Notes: generated from the letters alone by a model not told the origin. A DNA stretch of 64,000 nucleotides from Parasutterella secunda (GCF_016901835.1 NZ_JACJKX010000001.1:1-64000), one strand, 5' to 3'; positions 26,803-37,857 are shown, counted from the first letter of the stretch. Made by a program: numbers and translations.

Positions 26803-29800
26803 TTATTCTCCCTTCTTTGTACTGGCACCAGACTCTTGTTGATCTTGTGTCTCATTTTGTGCAGATATCGATGCATCCGTCTTTTGCTTGTTCTCATCAT
26901 CGTAGAAGGTCAGTTCACCTTCTTTGAGAGCCTTGGCTTCAAAAGCGGTTTCTCGAGCTACAGCTTGCAAATCAACGTGACGTTCATTGGCACTGCCGGA
27001 AATACGCATAATCATGACGTAGAAAAGCGGCACAAAGAGCACACACAACAGCGTACCGGTAATCATACCGCCCAACACGCCCCATCCAATAGCGTTCTGA
27101 GCACCAGAGCCGGCACCGTTGGCTAAGGCCAAAGGCAAAACACCCAGACCGAAAGCCAAAGACGTCATCACAATCGGGCGCAAGCGCAAACGAACCGCAT
27201 CAATAGCCGCGTGCACAATATCCTCGCCGCTATCGTGCAAATCTTTTGCAAATTCCACAATCAAAATAGCGTTCTTACTGACCAAACCAATCGTCGTAAT
27301 CAAACCGACCTGGAAGTAAATATCGTTATTGAGACCGCGCAAACCGGTCAAACCTAAAGCACCGATCACCCCCATCGGAATCACAAGGATCACGGCAATA
27401 GGAATCGACCAACTTTCATACAAAGCTGCCAAGCACAGGAACACCACCAAAATTGATAAAGCGTACAGCGGAGCAGCCTGACCACCGGCTTCACGTTCCT
27501 GATAGGACACACCCGTGTAAGCCACGCTGTAGCCCACCGGAAGCTTTTGAGCAATTTCTTCGACAGCGGCCAAAGCATCACCGGAGCTGAAGCCCGTACG
27601 AGGATTACCCTGAATGTTCACAGCTGACAAGCCGTTGAATCGTTCCAGACGAGGCGAACCGTACTTCCAAGAAGTGGTGGAGAAGGCAGAAAACGGCACC
27701 ATCTCACCGGCACTGTTTTTCACGTACCACTTACCGAGATCTTCCGGCTCTTGTCTGAATTGGCTGTCGCCTTGAACATAGACCTTCTTGACACGACCGC
27801 GATCCAGGAAGTCATTGACATAAGTACTACCCCAAGCCGTCGCCAAGGTGGAATTGATGGAATTGATGGACACACCCAATGCGCGAGCCTTTTCCACATC
27901 AATATCCAAGTGCAACTGAGGCGTATCTTCCATACCGTTCGGACGCACAGCCGTCAAATGAGGATGGGCATTACCCAAGCCGAGGAATTGATTACGAACA
28001 GCCATCAATTCGTCATGAGTTTGTCCGGCGCTCGCCTGTAAGTACACATCGAAACCGTCAGCAATACCCAATTCAGGCACGGCAGGCGGCGGGAAAGCGT
28101 ACGCGTTGGCGTCTTTATATTGAGAAAACTCAACCATAGCGCGACCCACGATGGAGTTGACATCCTGACCGTCGCCTTCACGTTCGCCCCAATCTTTCAA
28201 ACGAACGAACATCAAGCCGGTATTTTGTCCCGTACCACCAAAAGAGAAGCCGGAGACAGAGAAGACCGACTCAACGTTTTCTGTTTCTTTTTCCTGGAAG
28301 TACTTGCTCATACGAGCGAGCACTTCTTCGGTTCTCTGTTGAGACGTTCCCGCAGGCGTAATGACCTGAGCCAAAATAACACCTTGGTCTTCACCGGGCA
28401 TAAAGCTTGACGGCAGTTTCATAAAGCCGAAAACCACACCACCCAAGATGATGGCATAAACCAACAAAGTACGAAGGGTATGAGGAATCGCTTGTCCCAC
28501 CACGGTTCGGATCCAAAGTGAAAACTTTTCGAATCCGCGGTTAAAACGACCGAAAAAGCCCTGTTTGCTTTCGTGATGATCTTTATCGATGGGCTTGAGC
28601 AGTGATGCACAAAGCACCGGCGTTAAAATCAATGCCACCAAAACAGACAAGATCATGGCCGAAACAATCGTCACGGAGAATTGACGGTAAATAATACCGG
28701 TCGAACCTCCGAAGAAAGCCATCGGAACGAACACTGCGGCCAACACCATTGCAATACCGACCAAGGCACCTTGGATTTGTCCCATGGATTTTTCTGTAGC
28801 CTCTCGAGGTGACAGACCTTCGGTTCTCATCACACGTTCAACGTTTTCCACTACCACAATAGCGTCGTCAACCAACAGACCGATGGCGAGCACCATGGCA
28901 AACATGGTCAACACGTTTATGGAGTATCCCATTGCCTGCAACACGCCGAAAGTACCCAACAGCACCACCGGCACGGCAATCGTCGGAATCAACGTGGCAC
29001 GCCAGTTCTGCAGGAAGAGGAACATCACGCAGACCACGAGCACAATGGCTTCAAACAATGTACGGACCACTTCCTGAATAGAGATACGGACAAACGGCGT
29101 CGTATCAAACGGCACCACCCATTCCATACCGTCAGGGAAGTTCACCTGCATTTCGTTTAAACGTGCCTTAACGCGGTCACTGGTGGCCATGGCGTTGGCA
29201 CCGGAAGCCAAGCTGATAGCCATACCGGTTGACTGTCTGCCATTGTAAAGAGCAATCACGTTGTAGCTTTCTTCACCCATTTCCACTCGTGCCACGTCTT
29301 TCATCAGCACGCGGGAACCATCCATGGAAGTCTTCACCATGATATTTTCGAAGTCCGCCACGGTTTCCAGCAACGACATGGAATTGATCGTCGCATTCAA
29401 CTCATAGCGAGTCTTGGAGGGTAAGTTACCGATTGCACCGGAAGAAACCTGCACGTTTTGCTCTTCAATAGCAGCGACAATTTCATCGGTCGAGAGTGAG
29501 TACTTGTGAAGTTTTTCAGGATCGAGCCAAATACGCATCGAGTAGGAGCTACCGAACACTTCGACTTCACCCACACCCGTAATACGAGAGAGCGGTTCCT
29601 GAACGTTGTTGACAAGGTAGTCAGACAAGTCTGCACTGGTCATCTTGCCGTACTTGTCCACAAAACCCACCACCATCAAGAAGTTGGCGGCCGATTTATC
29701 TACGTTCACACCGAGCTGCTGAACAACCTGCGGCAAACTGTTTTCCACCGTCTTCAAACGGTTTTGAACCTGCACCTGAGCGATATCCGGATCGGTTCCC

Positions 29801-30087
29801 GCTTCAAATGTAATATCAATCGAAACACGACCGGACGAATCGGAGTTGGAAGCCATATACAGATAGCCGTCCAAACCGGTCATTGCCTGTTCAATCTGTT
29901 GAGTAATCGTGTTTTCAATAGTTTCAGCCGAAGCACCCGGATACGTTGCTGTAATCGTTACCTGTGGGGGCGCAATTTGCGGATACTGAGACACCGGCAA
30001 CCTAGTAATAGACAGGATGCCGGCGAGCATGATCACGATAGCGATCACCCATGCGAAAATCGGCCGTCCTAGAAAAAATCGAGACAT
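26803..30087 (-). CDS. acrB: RND multidrug efflux transporter, HAE1 family
   Basis: Inner-membrane proton-drug antiporter of AcrB/MexB type. N-terminal [20 protein letters not shown], periplasmic porter loops, and proton-relay residues: Asp pair in [16 protein letters not shown] (TM4, about 406-410) and Lys in [16 protein letters not shown] (TM10). 1094 aa, about 45 longer than AcrB; the excess is a hydrophilic C-terminal tail rich in Gln, Glu, Asp and Lys (ends GASTKKGE). Second gene of the mfp-rnd-omf-tetR operon. Substrate range is not predictable, but HAE1 pumps export drugs, bile salts and detergents. Confidence 0.96.
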   Translation of the reverse strand: MSRFFLGRPIFAWVIAIVIMLAGILSITRLPVSQYPQIAPPQVTITATYPGASAETIENTITQQIEQAMTGLDGYLYMASNSDSSGRVSIDITFEAGTDPDIAQVQVQNRLKTVENSLPQVVQQLGVNVDKSAANFLMVVGFVDKYGKMTSADLSDYLVNNVQEPLSRITGVGEVEVFGSSYSMRIWLDPEKLHKYSLSTDEIVAAIEEQNVQVSSGAIGNLPSKTRYELNATINSMSLLETVADFENIMVKTSMDGSRVLMKDVARVEMGEESYNVIALYNGRQSTGMAISLASGANAMATSDRVKARLNEMQVNFPDGMEWVVPFDTTPFVRISIQEVVRTLFEAIVLVVCVMFLFLQNWRATLIPTIAVPVVLLGTFGVLQAMGYSINVLTMFAMVLAIGLLVDDAIVVVENVERVMRTEGLSPREATEKSMGQIQGALVGIAMVLAAVFVPMAFFGGSTGIIYRQFSVTIVSAMILSVLVALILTPVLCASLLKPIDKDHHESKQGFFGRFNRGFEKFSLWIRTVVGQAIPHTLRTLLVYAIILGGVVFGFMKLPSSFMPGEDQGVILAQVITPAGTSQQRTEEVLARMSKYFQEKETENVESVFSVSGFSFGGTGQNTGLMFVRLKDWGEREGDGQDVNSIVGRAMVEFSQYKDANAYAFPPPAVPELGIADGFDVYLQASAGQTHDELMAVRNQFLGLGNAHPHLTAVRPNGMEDTPQLHLDIDVEKARALGVSINSINSTLATAWGSTYVNDFLDRGRVKKVYVQGDSQFRQEPEDLGKWYVKNSAGEMVPFSAFSTTSWKYGSPRLERFNGLSAVNIQGNPRTGFSSGDALAAVEEIAQKLPVGYSVAYTGVSYQEREAGGQAAPLYALSILVVFLCLAALYESWSIPIAVILVIPMGVIGALGLTGLRGLNNDIYFQVGLITTIGLVSKNAILIVEFAKDLHDSGEDIVHAAIDAVRLRLRPIVMTSLAFGLGVLPLALANGAGSGAQNAIGWGVLGGMITGTLLCVLFVPLFYVMIMRISGSANERHVDLQAVARETAFEAKALKEGELTFYDDENKQKTDASISAQNETQDQQESGASTKKGE

Positions 30088-30112
30088 AAATTATTTCCTT
30101 TGCCTAGTCTAA

Positions 30113-31228
30113 TTACTTCGCAGAAGCCTGTTCGGCAGCATCGGGTTGAGCAATCTTTACGGCCGCACCGGCACGAACCTTACCGATACCGTCAAGCACG
30201 ACCCGTTCACCGGCTTTTAAGCCTGATTCAATCAACCAATTTGTACCCACGACACGATCGGCTACGACGTTACGTTGCTCAATGGTATTTTCCGGAGTGA
30301 CAACCCAAACATAAGCTTGTCCCTTCGGATCACGCATCACACAACGTTGAGAAAGCACAATGGAATTCGGTCGGGCACCTTCTTCAAGGCGAGTACGAAC
30401 AAACATACCGGGCAATAAATCACCGTTAGGATTGGGGACTACGGCACGCAGATTCACCATGCCGGTTCCTTCATCAACCTCTTCCCCCGTAAAGGTCAAC
30501 GTCCCTTTGAGGGGATAAACCGAGCCGTCTTCCATCAGCACCGTCACTTCGACAGCACCGTCTTTAGCCTTGATTTTGCCCGAGGCAATTTCGTGCTTAA
30601 GACGCAACATATCCGAACTTGTCTGGCGAACGTCCACATAAATGGGATCGAGCTGCTGCACGGTTGTCATAAACGTTTGATATGCAGTAGCTAACGCACC
30701 GGGGGTCACTTCAGAACGACCGACGCGCCCTGAAATCGGGCTTTGCACCTTGGTGTAATCCAAGTTCGTTTTAGCTGTTTTCATAGCTGCTCGAGCCGTT
30801 TTCATCTGAGCCTGAGCCGCATCGTTATCTTGTTTACTGACGGCATTGACTTTAACCAATTGAGCCGAACGGCGAGCATTAGCTCGAGCCAATTCGTAAT
30901 TGGCTACCGCCTCTTCATAAGCGGCTTCATATAAAGCAGGATCGATTTGATAGAGTTGGTCACCCTCTTTAACCATTTGGCCTTCAACAAAGGTGCGCTT
31001 TTGGATGATGCCGTTAATTTGCGGGCGAACTTCAGCGACTTGGTAAGCACTGGTTCGACCGGACAATTCTGTAGTCATCACCGGCGAAGATTCTGTCACC
31101 GTTACCACGGTTACCTCTTGCGGACCTCTTTGAGCAGGGGCACTCTGCTGCTTGCAGCCGACCATAGACATAGCCGCAATCACTGACAAAGCCACCGCTG
31201 CATACTTAGGGGCAAACTTTGAAAACAT
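30113..31228 (-). CDS. acrA: RND efflux periplasmic adaptor (membrane fusion protein)
   Basis: 371 aa. Lipoprotein signal with lipobox MVGC (Cys 25), lipoyl/barrel-sandwich halves (VRPQINGIIQKRTFVEGQMV and VQSPISGRVGRSEVTPGALA), an alpha-hairpin between them (about 105-155), and beta-barrel/membrane-proximal domains (LLPGMFVRTRLEEG). It joins the RND pump to the outer-membrane duct. First gene of the operon; 25 nt before acrB. Promoter and TetR operator lie 50-80 nt upstream. Confidence 0.95.
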   Translation of the reverse strand: MFSKFAPKYAAVALSVIAAMSMVGCKQQSAPAQRGPQEVTVVTVTESSPVMTTELSGRTSAYQVAEVRPQINGIIQKRTFVEGQMVKEGDQLYQIDPALYEAAYEEAVANYELARANARRSAQLVKVNAVSKQDNDAAQAQMKTARAAMKTAKTNLDYTKVQSPISGRVGRSEVTPGALATAYQTFMTTVQQLDPIYVDVRQTSSDMLRLKHEIASGKIKAKDGAVEVTVLMEDGSVYPLKGTLTFTGEEVDEGTGMVNLRAVVPNPNGDLLPGMFVRTRLEEGARPNSIVLSQRCVMRDPKGQAYVWVVTPENTIEQRNVVADRVVGTNWLIESGLKAGERVVLDGIGKVRAGAAVKIAQPDAAEQASAK

Positions 31229-31277
31229 GTTTTACCTTTCTCCAAACATCGTTGCCGGTTCTAGCCGACTAATAGAA

Positions 31278-31307
31278 ACCATAGTGACTGAACGTTCATT
31301 CAGTCAA
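31278..31307 (-). promoter_or_regulatory. RND operon promoter with embedded TetR-type operator
   Basis: On the minus strand, -35 TTGACT (31302-31307), 18-nt spacer and -10 TATGGT (31278-31283). The 20-bp near-palindrome GACTGAACGTTCATTCAGTC (31286-31305, plus-strand reading; 18 of 20 symmetric) fills the spacer and overlaps the -35, the classic position for TetR-family repression. A second half-like element (CTGAAAGCTCGTTCA) sits just upstream at 31311-31325. Confidence 0.75.
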
Positions 31308-31477
31308 AAACTGAAAGCTCGTTCATTGTCTCAAAAATTCATAAATAAGTGCATTTATTTACAAAAACTTTCTGGTAAATTTTATTTCAAAATGTAACTG
31401 TTCTTAGGGTTTACACCTAATGACGTTTTTTAAACATTGAGGAAAAATTGCTGAAATTTTTTCAATAAGCAACGATC

Positions 31478-32134
31478 ATGTCTTTTGAGATTTTCCACTT
31501 CCAATACTTTCTGGCCGGGCTGGTCAGTCTGTTGGTTATTACCAATCCGCCTTCCAAAATTCCCCTTTTCATCAGTCTGACTCAGGGAATGGATGAGCAC
31601 GCTCGAAAGTCACAAGCAAAATGGGCTGCTATCTATGCTGCCATTATTATGTTTATCAGCTTATTGGCAGGTAATCTTCTTTTAGCTTTTTTCGGGATTT
31701 CTTATGGAGCACTTCGTATTGCGGGCGGTTTCATGGTCGCAGTGATCGGCTATCAAATGCTCTTTGGTCAACAAACTCCCTCTCCCAACAAGGCGCCGTT
31801 AGTCAGACGAGATCGTGAAGATTACGCCTTCTTTCCCATCGCTATGCCGATGATTGCCGGCCCCGGCACGATGGCTGTCATTATCGGTTTTTCAACCGAA
31901 ATTGCCGAATACCCGCACTGGCAGGATCAGGTAGCCACCTTTTTTATGATGACTTTGGCCATTGTTTTTTGCTCTGTGGTTTGTTGGGCTGTTATGCGTT
32001 CTGCTGACTTCTGCGGTCGAAAACTCGGCCCCTCCGGCACCATTATCATCAGTAAGTTAATGGGCTTTTTGCTGGTATGTATCGGTGTTCAGTTCATTGG
32101 TTCGGGTATTCGCGCCTTTGCAATCGGCGGTTAA
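31478..32134 (+). CDS. MarC family (UPF0056) membrane protein
   Basis: 218 aa with six predicted membrane helices. Family marks: FLAGLVSLLVITNPPSKIPLFISLT at the N-terminus, FFGISYGALRIAGGFMVAVIGYQML, and FFPIAMPMIAGPGTMAVIIG in the middle. Originally linked to multiple antibiotic resistance, but no direct transport role has been shown. It is divergent from the RND operon and a second, distant family member is at 52.2-52.8 kb. Confidence 0.9.
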   Translation: MSFEIFHFQYFLAGLVSLLVITNPPSKIPLFISLTQGMDEHARKSQAKWAAIYAAIIMFISLLAGNLLLAFFGISYGALRIAGGFMVAVIGYQMLFGQQTPSPNKAPLVRRDREDYAFFPIAMPMIAGPGTMAVIIGFSTEIAEYPHWQDQVATFFMMTLAIVFCSVVCWAVMRSADFCGRKLGPSGTIIISKLMGFLLVCIGVQFIGSGIRAFAIGG

Positions 32135-32153
32135 TCACAACGCTTTCTAAAGT

Positions 32154-32188
32154 AAGCCCCCGAAAGATTGTCTCTACGGGGGCTTTTT
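32154..32188. terminator. Terminator between MarC gene and glmS
   Basis: Perfect 9-bp stem AAGCCCCCG (32154-32162) with CGGGGGCTT (32177-32185), followed by TTTTT on the plus strand. On the minus strand a weaker U-rich tail follows, so it may serve the convergent glmS as well. Confidence 0.9.
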
Positions 32189-32209
32189 CATGAACCGATC
32201 GGTGCCAAC

Positions 32210-34036
32210 TTATTCTGTCGTCACGCTCTTCGCTAAGTTTCTCGGTTTATCCACATCATTGCCACGAATAAAGGCCGTGTGATAAGCCAATAGCTGCAAG
32301 GGCACCACGTGAAGAATCGGCGACAGCGGTCCGTAGTTTTCCGGCATACGGATCACATGGATATGTTCCGTGGACTCCAGCCCCGTATCCGCATCCGCAA
32401 ATACATAGAGCTCTCCCTTTCGGGCTTCCACTTCTTTCATATTGCTCTTGAGTTTTTCGAGCAATTCATCATTAGGCGCCACCGTCACCACCGGAATGGA
32501 TTCATCCACCAAGGCTAACGGTCCGTGCTTGAGTTCGCCGGCCGGATAGGCTTCTGCGTGTATATAGGAAATTTCCTTTAATTTCAGTGCCCCTTCCAAG
32601 GCAATCGGATAGTGAATGCCGCGACCTAAGAAAAGTGCATCCTCTTTGCTGGCAAAGCGTTCGGCCCATGCCATCACCTGAGGTTCCAGCGCCAAGACGG
32701 CACTCACCGCCTTCGGAACATGGCGCAGCAGTCGCATATACTCGGCCTCATCCTTGGGATCCAAACGACCCTTCACCTTTGCCAGACAAAGCGTCAGCAA
32801 AAAGAGCGCCGTCAACTGCGTCGTAAAGGCTTTGGTCGAAGCCACACCGATTTCAACCCCTGCACGCGTGATGTAGCGCAACAGACTTTCGCGCACCATG
32901 GCACTTGTGGCCACATTGCAGATCGTAAGAGTCTTTGTCATCCCTAAATCTCTGGCATGCTTTAATGCTGCCAACGTATCGGCCGTTTCACCGGACTGTG
33001 AAATGGTCACCACCAACGTTTTGGGATTCGGCACGCTCTTGCGATAGCGGTATTCGCTGGCGATTTCCACATCACACGGAATACCGGCAATCCCTTCCAA
33101 CCAATACTTGGAAGTGAGAGCTGCGTAGTAACTCGTACCGCACGCAATCATGAGAATACGATCCACATCATTGAAGACTTCGGCGGCCTTTTCACCGAAA
33201 AGACCCGGTGTCACGTCGCCCACGGCTTCGAGCGTATCGGCAATAGCACGCGGTTGCTCGAAAATTTCCTTTTGCATGTAATGGCGGTACGGTCCAAGCT
33301 CCACGGCGTTACTGAAGGCCTCAACCTTGCAAACTTCACGCGTAACCGGCACAAACTCACGCCCCTGATGGGAATACACTTGATAAGAGTCTGTTGTCAG
33401 ATCAGCCACATCACCATCTTCCATGTAGATGAAACGATCGGTTTCACCGGCTAACGCCATGGTGTCGGACGCTGCGAACATTTCTCCGTCGCCCAACCCC
33501 AAGACCAAGGGGGAGCCTTGGCGCGCCACAATCACGCGGTGCGGATCTTCTTTGCAGAAAACCGCAATGGCGTAGGCGCCTCTCACACGATTGAGCGCCG
33601 CCTCAACAGCCTTGAGCAAATCACCTTCGTAGTAATCTCTGACCAAATGGGCCAACACTTCGGAGTCGGTCTGACTGGCAAACTGCACACCTTTGGCCCT
33701 GAGCTCTTCTCGAATTTCTTCGTAGTTTTCGATAATGCCGTTGTGAATCAAGGCAATTTGATCACCGGCAAAGTGCGGGTGGGCATTACAAACCAAGGGA
33801 GCACCGTGCGTGGCCCAACGGGTGTGGGCAATCCCTAAATAACCCTCGATATGGTCTTTTTCAATTTGCTCGGACAGTTCAGAGACACGCGAAACGCTTC
33901 TGACACGCTTTAAGCCCTCATTCCAAACCGCCACACCGCAACTGTCATAGCCGCGATATTCCAAACGCTTGAGGCCCTGCACCAAAAGCGGCACAACATT
34001 TCTACGGGTAGACGTGGCTGCTACAATTCCGCACAT
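32210..34036 (-). CDS. glmS: Glutamine--fructose-6-phosphate aminotransferase
   Basis: Makes glucosamine-6-phosphate from fructose-6-P and Gln, first committed step to UDP-GlcNAc for peptidoglycan and LPS. 608 aa: N-terminal nucleophile Cys 2 (MCGIVAATS), glutaminase domain with RWATHGAP and [12 protein letters not shown], then two SIS isomerase domains ([41 protein letters not shown]) and the conserved C-terminus [10 protein letters not shown]. Eighteen nt downstream of glmU, so both pathway enzymes form one transcript. No glmS ribozyme is expected outside Firmicutes and none is seen in the short gap. Confidence 0.98.
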   Translation of the reverse strand: MCGIVAATSTRRNVVPLLVQGLKRLEYRGYDSCGVAVWNEGLKRVRSVSRVSELSEQIEKDHIEGYLGIAHTRWATHGAPLVCNAHPHFAGDQIALIHNGIIENYEEIREELRAKGVQFASQTDSEVLAHLVRDYYEGDLLKAVEAALNRVRGAYAIAVFCKEDPHRVIVARQGSPLVLGLGDGEMFAASDTMALAGETDRFIYMEDGDVADLTTDSYQVYSHQGREFVPVTREVCKVEAFSNAVELGPYRHYMQKEIFEQPRAIADTLEAVGDVTPGLFGEKAAEVFNDVDRILMIACGTSYYAALTSKYWLEGIAGIPCDVEIASEYRYRKSVPNPKTLVVTISQSGETADTLAALKHARDLGMTKTLTICNVATSAMVRESLLRYITRAGVEIGVASTKAFTTQLTALFLLTLCLAKVKGRLDPKDEAEYMRLLRHVPKAVSAVLALEPQVMAWAERFASKEDALFLGRGIHYPIALEGALKLKEISYIHAEAYPAGELKHGPLALVDESIPVVTVAPNDELLEKLKSNMKEVEARKGELYVFADADTGLESTEHIHVIRMPENYGPLSPILHVVPLQLLAYHTAFIRGNDVDKPRNLAKSVTTE

Positions 34037-34054
34037 AATCTCATCCTTATTGAA

Positions 34055-35413
34055 TTATTGTTTCTTAGTCGGACGCTTCCAACCTTTGATAGTCGTTTGA
34101 CGAGCTCTGGCCAAAGTCAGCTCTCCGTCCGGTGCATCCTTTGTTAACGTGGTTCCGGCGCCAAGCGTAGCCCCTTTACCGACCGTCACCGGAGCAACCA
34201 GTTGTGTATCGGAACCGATAAAGGCATCATCCATAATCGTTGTACGGAACTTATTGACTCCATCGTAGTTACAGGTAATAGTTCCCGCTCCGATATTCAC
34301 CCGAGCCCCCATATCCGTATCACCGATATAGGACAGGTGATTGACTTTACTGCCTAAGCCGACAACTGACTTTTTGATCTCCACAAAGTTTCCGATGTGT
34401 GTCTGATCGGCCAATGACGTTCCCGGGCGCAAACGACTGTAAGGTCCCAATCGGGCATCTTGACCGACTTGTGCACCGTCGAAATGACAAAACGGCAACA
34501 CTTGCGTTCCCGCTCCGATCTCAACATCTTTGAGCACACAATAGGCACCGATTTTGACGCCATCGCCCAAAACAACTCGGCCGCTAAAAACACATCCGAC
34601 ATCAATAGTGACATCTTTGCCGCAAACCAATTCCCCGCGAATATCAATTCTGGCCGGGTCAATCACGGTCACTCCATCATTCATCAGTCTGAGCGCATTT
34701 TCTTTTTGAAAAGCTCTTTCCAGCGCTGCTAACTGAACTTTGTTGTTAACGCCTTCCACTTCGGTGGCACTGGTTGATCTGGCTGTTTTCACGGGCACAC
34801 CTTCACTGACGGCGCGAGCAATCACATCCGTGAGGTAATACTCGCCCTGAGCATTTTGGTTACCCAACTCATTGAGCCAACGTTCGAGGTGCCGGGTAGG
34901 CAAAACCATAATGCCGGTATTGACTTCACTGATCAATCGCTCTTGCGGGGTCGCATCCTTTTCCTCGACAATGGCGCATACCTCACCGTCACGGCGAACG
35001 ATACGACCATAGCCCTTCGGATTGTCCAGACAAACTGTTAACAGGCCGACATGATCACCGGCGGCATTCACCAGATCCTGTAATGTCTGAGGCCTGATCA
35101 ACGGCACATCGCCCAAGAGAACAAGAGTCGGTTTTTCAGGGTCGCAATACGGCAGAGCCTGCAAAAGGGCATGACCAGTTCCCAACTGTTCGGCCTGCAG
35201 AGCAAAAATCAGATCGCTAGCCTGCGCAAAATACGACTTCACCGCCTCAGCACCATGACCAACAACCACAATTAAACGATTATCAGATCCTAAAAGACGG
35301 GCTTTTTCAATGACATGCTCAAGCATGGGTTTGTCGGCAAGAGGCTGCAGAACTTTCGGCAGACGCGAACGCATCCGCTTGCCCATACCGGCAGCAAGAA
35401 TGACGATATTCAT
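34055..35413 (-). CDS. glmU: Bifunctional GlcNAc-1-P uridyltransferase / GlcN-1-P acetyltransferase
   Basis: Last two steps to UDP-GlcNAc. 452 aa: N-terminal uridyltransferase with [17 protein letters not shown] and [11 protein letters not shown]-terminal left-handed beta-helix made of hexapeptide repeats (about 250-440) with the acetyltransferase site ([20 protein letters not shown]). I use ATG 35413, which matches the family start; a longer frame begins 27 nt upstream. Together with glmS forms a two-gene cell-wall precursor operon. Confidence 0.97.
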   Translation of the reverse strand: MNIVILAAGMGKRMRSRLPKVLQPLADKPMLEHVIEKARLLGSDNRLIVVVGHGAEAVKSYFAQASDLIFALQAEQLGTGHALLQALPYCDPEKPTLVLLGDVPLIRPQTLQDLVNAAGDHVGLLTVCLDNPKGYGRIVRRDGEVCAIVEEKDATPQERLISEVNTGIMVLPTRHLERWLNELGNQNAQGEYYLTDVIARAVSEGVPVKTARSTSATEVEGVNNKVQLAALERAFQKENALRLMNDGVTVIDPARIDIRGELVCGKDVTIDVGCVFSGRVVLGDGVKIGAYCVLKDVEIGAGTQVLPFCHFDGAQVGQDARLGPYSRLRPGTSLADQTHIGNFVEIKKSVVGLGSKVNHLSYIGDTDMGARVNIGAGTITCNYDGVNKFRTTIMDDAFIGSDTQLVAPVTVGKGATLGAGTTLTKDAPDGELTLARARQTTIKGWKRPTKKQ

Positions 35414-35492
35414 AACTGAAATGTCTTTAAGTACAAACAACTATCCGTATTGTACTCGATTCGCTTGACAGTCTTTGCAGGAAAAAGGAAGA

Positions 35493-35528
35493 AAACAAAA
35501 AAGGGCCACGCCCGGTAAAGCATGACCC
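35493..35528 (-). terminator. Terminator after the Tim44-domain gene
   Basis: On the minus strand GGGTCATGC (35520-35528) pairs with GCGTGGCCC (35503-35511) using several G-U pairs, then TTTTTTGTTTTC. It separates the ubiE-Tim44 transcript from glmU-glmS. Confidence 0.75.
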
Positions 35529-35550
35529 ATTTGGCTGCAGGCAACCTAAT

Positions 35551-36525
35551 TTATTGAGCCGATTCTTGGTGAATACCGGCCAATAACCAACCGGAATTGC
35601 CTTCAACAGGTTTAGACAAAATCCAGGTTTCGTCCACCCGTTCGGCTTCTCCGCTCACATTAATCGTTCCGTCAAAATGAACGCCCGCCAAGTACTCGTC
35701 ACCATCGCGAACAATTCCTCTGAAGTCAGACTTCAAAGTCACAATTTCAGTTTCGTAGTCTTGAGAACCACGCTCTCTTAACTGATGAGTAACCGTACGG
35801 AACACTTCATCGGTTGTAAAGTCCGAAATGGAGGTGACATTACCGGTATCCCAAGCTTTTTGCATCTTGACGAAATTAGCCTCTGCCACTTTCAAGAAAG
35901 TGTCGACATCAAAATCGGCCGGCAACTCCACTTTCTGAGCTGAATTCGGGTTATTGAGTTCATCAAGAACACTACCGGCCATCGGAGAGGCGGCGCCAAA
36001 TGCAGTCTGTGAAGGTTGAGATTGTTGAGGCATCGAGTAGTCATAACTGCTGCGCATGTTATTTTCTTGACTAGCCGACGATTGAGCTCCTCCGGGCATG
36101 CCTGCCGGTCTACGTTTCACGAGGAACAATCCCAAAACTAAACGAATAATGTAGAAGGCTGCCAAAGCCATCAAGGCAATCATTAAGAACTGAGCAAACC
36201 CTTCGCCAAATCCCAAGGCATGAGCCAAAGCCGTAATACCTAAAGCAGCGGCCAACCCCATGAGCATACCGCGCATCGGGCTGGGAGCTGCCTGTTGAGG
36301 ACGAGCTTGATTGGGAGCAGCCTGTTGTTGGCGTTGCTGCTGAGCAGGATTGACACGTTGCTGCTGATTTACTCCGGCCGCAGGGGCAGGTGTAGATTTT
36401 TGCAGTGTGGGAGCTGAACGGCCGAAGCTCATTCCGCCGCCAAAACGTCTGGCATCATCGGCGTAAGCCGCAGACATAGACACCATACTGAGGGCAATTG
36501 CTAAAATTGCAATCCATTTTTTCAT
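35551..36525 (-). CDS. Tim44-like domain protein
   Basis: 324 aa. Signal-peptide-like N-terminus (1-22, ends SAAYA), then a low-complexity Gln/Pro/Ala-rich region (about 45-82), one or two membrane helices (about 85-140), and a C-terminal Tim44/NTF2-like fold (about 190-320: FDVDTFLKVAEANFVKMQKA, TDEVFRTVTHQL, DGTINVSGEAERVDETW). Membrane anchored with a soluble C-terminal domain; bacterial role unproven. Located after ubiE as in Burkholderiales, though here it has a 68-nt gap. Confidence 0.88.
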   Translation of the reverse strand: MKKWIAILAIALSMVSMSAAYADDARRFGGGMSFGRSAPTLQKSTPAPAAGVNQQQRVNPAQQQRQQQAAPNQARPQQAAPSPMRGMLMGLAAALGITALAHALGFGEGFAQFLMIALMALAAFYIIRLVLGLFLVKRRPAGMPGGAQSSASQENNMRSSYDYSMPQQSQPSQTAFGAASPMAGSVLDELNNPNSAQKVELPADFDVDTFLKVAEANFVKMQKAWDTGNVTSISDFTTDEVFRTVTHQLRERGSQDYETEIVTLKSDFRGIVRDGDEYLAGVHFDGTINVSGEAERVDETWILSKPVEGNSGWLLAGIHQESAQ

Positions 36526-36593
36526 TGAAAAAACTCCAAATTACCTGATCAAACAGCCTCTTCAGGTTATGAGGGCAACGGTGTTGCAGAAAA

Positions 36594-37349
36594 TTATTTA
36601 AGCGGCTTGCGCCCAATATGCAAAGCGCACACCCCGAAAGTTAAATTATGCCAATGAACATCTTCGAGTCCTGCCGTTCGCATCATTTCTGCCAGCACCG
36701 GCTGACTCGGATGCATGCGAATAGACTCAGGCAGGTAACGGTAACTGTCGCTATCGCCTGAAATCTTTCCTCCCAACCAGGGCATCAAACGGAAAGAATA
36801 AAAATCATAAAAAGGTGCAAGCAAGGGAGTAATTTTTGAAAACTCCAAAACCATGACCTTTCCGCCGGGTTTACAAACCCGCTGCATCTCACTTAAGGCC
36901 CGGTCCTTGTGCGTCATATTGCGCAATCCGAAACTGACCATCACCACGTGAAATGTATCATCCGGGAAAGGTAACTTTTCGCAGTCGCACTGCACGACAG
37001 GCATATCAAAGCCGGCTTCACGCATGCGCCTTGCACCGATAGACAACATTGACCGATTGATATCGGTTGGCCAAACTTCTCCGTCCCGACCGACCTTCTT
37101 GGCAAATTGCAAAGACAAATCCGCCGTACCTGCCGCCAAATCCAAAACTTTCATTCCTCTGGCAACATCAGCTTTGTAGATGGCGTAGCGTTTCCATAAA
37201 CGATGCATTCCAAAGGACAAAACATCATTCATCAAATCGTATTTAGGGGCGACGGAATCAAAAACTTCACGAACTTGCCTAGCTTTATCGTCTTCGGCTA
37301 CGCGCTTAAAACCGAAATCTGTTTCGTGTTTGTTGCTATCCTGCGACAT
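36594..37349 (-). CDS. ubiE: Ubiquinone/menaquinone methyltransferase UbiE
   Basis: C-methyltransferase for demethylmenaquinol and the ubiquinone precursor. 251 aa with the family opening FGFKRVAEDDKARQVREVFDSVA-type region, SAM motif VLDLAAGTADLSLQFAKK (about 67), post-I DINRSMLSIGARR and the VSFGLRNMTHKDRALSEM signature. Starts 1 nt after the DUF971 stop, so co-translated. Supplies quinones to the cytochrome bd branch and the rest of the respiratory chain. Confidence 0.97.
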   Translation of the reverse strand: MSQDSNKHETDFGFKRVAEDDKARQVREVFDSVAPKYDLMNDVLSFGMHRLWKRYAIYKADVARGMKVLDLAAGTADLSLQFAKKVGRDGEVWPTDINRSMLSIGARRMREAGFDMPVVQCDCEKLPFPDDTFHVVMVSFGLRNMTHKDRALSEMQRVCKPGGKVMVLEFSKITPLLAPFYDFYSFRLMPWLGGKISGDSDSYRYLPESIRMHPSQPVLAEMMRTAGLEDVHWHNLTFGVCALHIGRKPLK

Positions 37350-37350
37350 A

Positions 37351-37758
37351 TCAATGATGACAAGATTTTTTTAACTGAGGTTTAAACGGCTCGTTTTTCG
37401 GATCATCCGGATCGCGACTGGCTCCCAATTGGGTTAACTTATCCAAGTACTGTTGCCATAACTTTTCTTTTTCAATGGCTAACTTATATAAATAGTCCCA
37501 ATCGTAATAGCCGGAATCGTGGCCGTCAGAAAAAACTATCTTCAGCGCATAAAGTCCCACCGGTTCAATTCCGACAATACTGACATCGCGCTTTCCGACG
37601 GGCAGTTGAGCTTGATCGGGGCTGTGCCCTTGCACCTCTGCAGAGGGGCTCAACACACGCAACAATTCTGCGGGCAGTAAAAACCTTTCTTCATTTTCAT
37701 AAGTAAGTTCCAACTGCCTGGACTGACGGTGATAAGCGATATCTACTGGGACCAACAT
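37351..37758 (-). CDS. DUF971-domain protein
   Basis: About 135 aa. DUF971 (gamma-butyrobetaine-hydroxylase N-terminal-like) zinc-lacking or zinc-binding small domain: IAYHRQSRQLELTYENEERFLLPAELLRVLSPSAEVQ, then IVGIEPVGLYALKIVFSDGHDSGYYDWDYLY, with a charged tail. Possibly linked to Fe-S or quinone metabolism; unproven. The frame is open through the tRNA-Arg gene; the first ATG outside the tRNA (37758) is 24 nt past the tRNA 3' end and is chosen as start. Directly coupled to ubiE. Confidence 0.88.
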   Translation of the reverse strand: MLVPVDIAYHRQSRQLELTYENEERFLLPAELLRVLSPSAEVQGHSPDQAQLPVGKRDVSIVGIEPVGLYALKIVFSDGHDSGYYDWDYLYKLAIEKEKLWQQYLDKLTQLGASRDPDDPKNEPFKPQLKKSCHH

Positions 37759-37782
37759 GGTCTTTGCGCCAAATACGTTAGA

Positions 37783-37857
37783 TGGTACCTCCGACAGGAA
37801 TCGAACCTGTGACGCGACCTTCGGAGGGTCGCATGATATCCACTTCACCACGGAGGC
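37783..37857 (-). tRNA. tRNA-Arg (anticodon CCG)
   Basis: 75-nt cloverleaf with encoded CCA. Acceptor GCCTCCG pairs with CGGAGGT (first pair G-U), anticodon stem GCGAC(C)/(G)GTCGC with loop CTCCGAA giving CCG, T arm GGTTCGATTCC. It is followed after only 24 nt by the DUF971 gene on the same strand. Confidence 0.96.

Noticed and set aside
32247-32255. Perfect DnaA box (TTATCCACA) inside glmS
   Set aside because: It is isolated and falls in conserved C-terminal coding sequence (DVDKPR region), so it is best explained by chance codon use.
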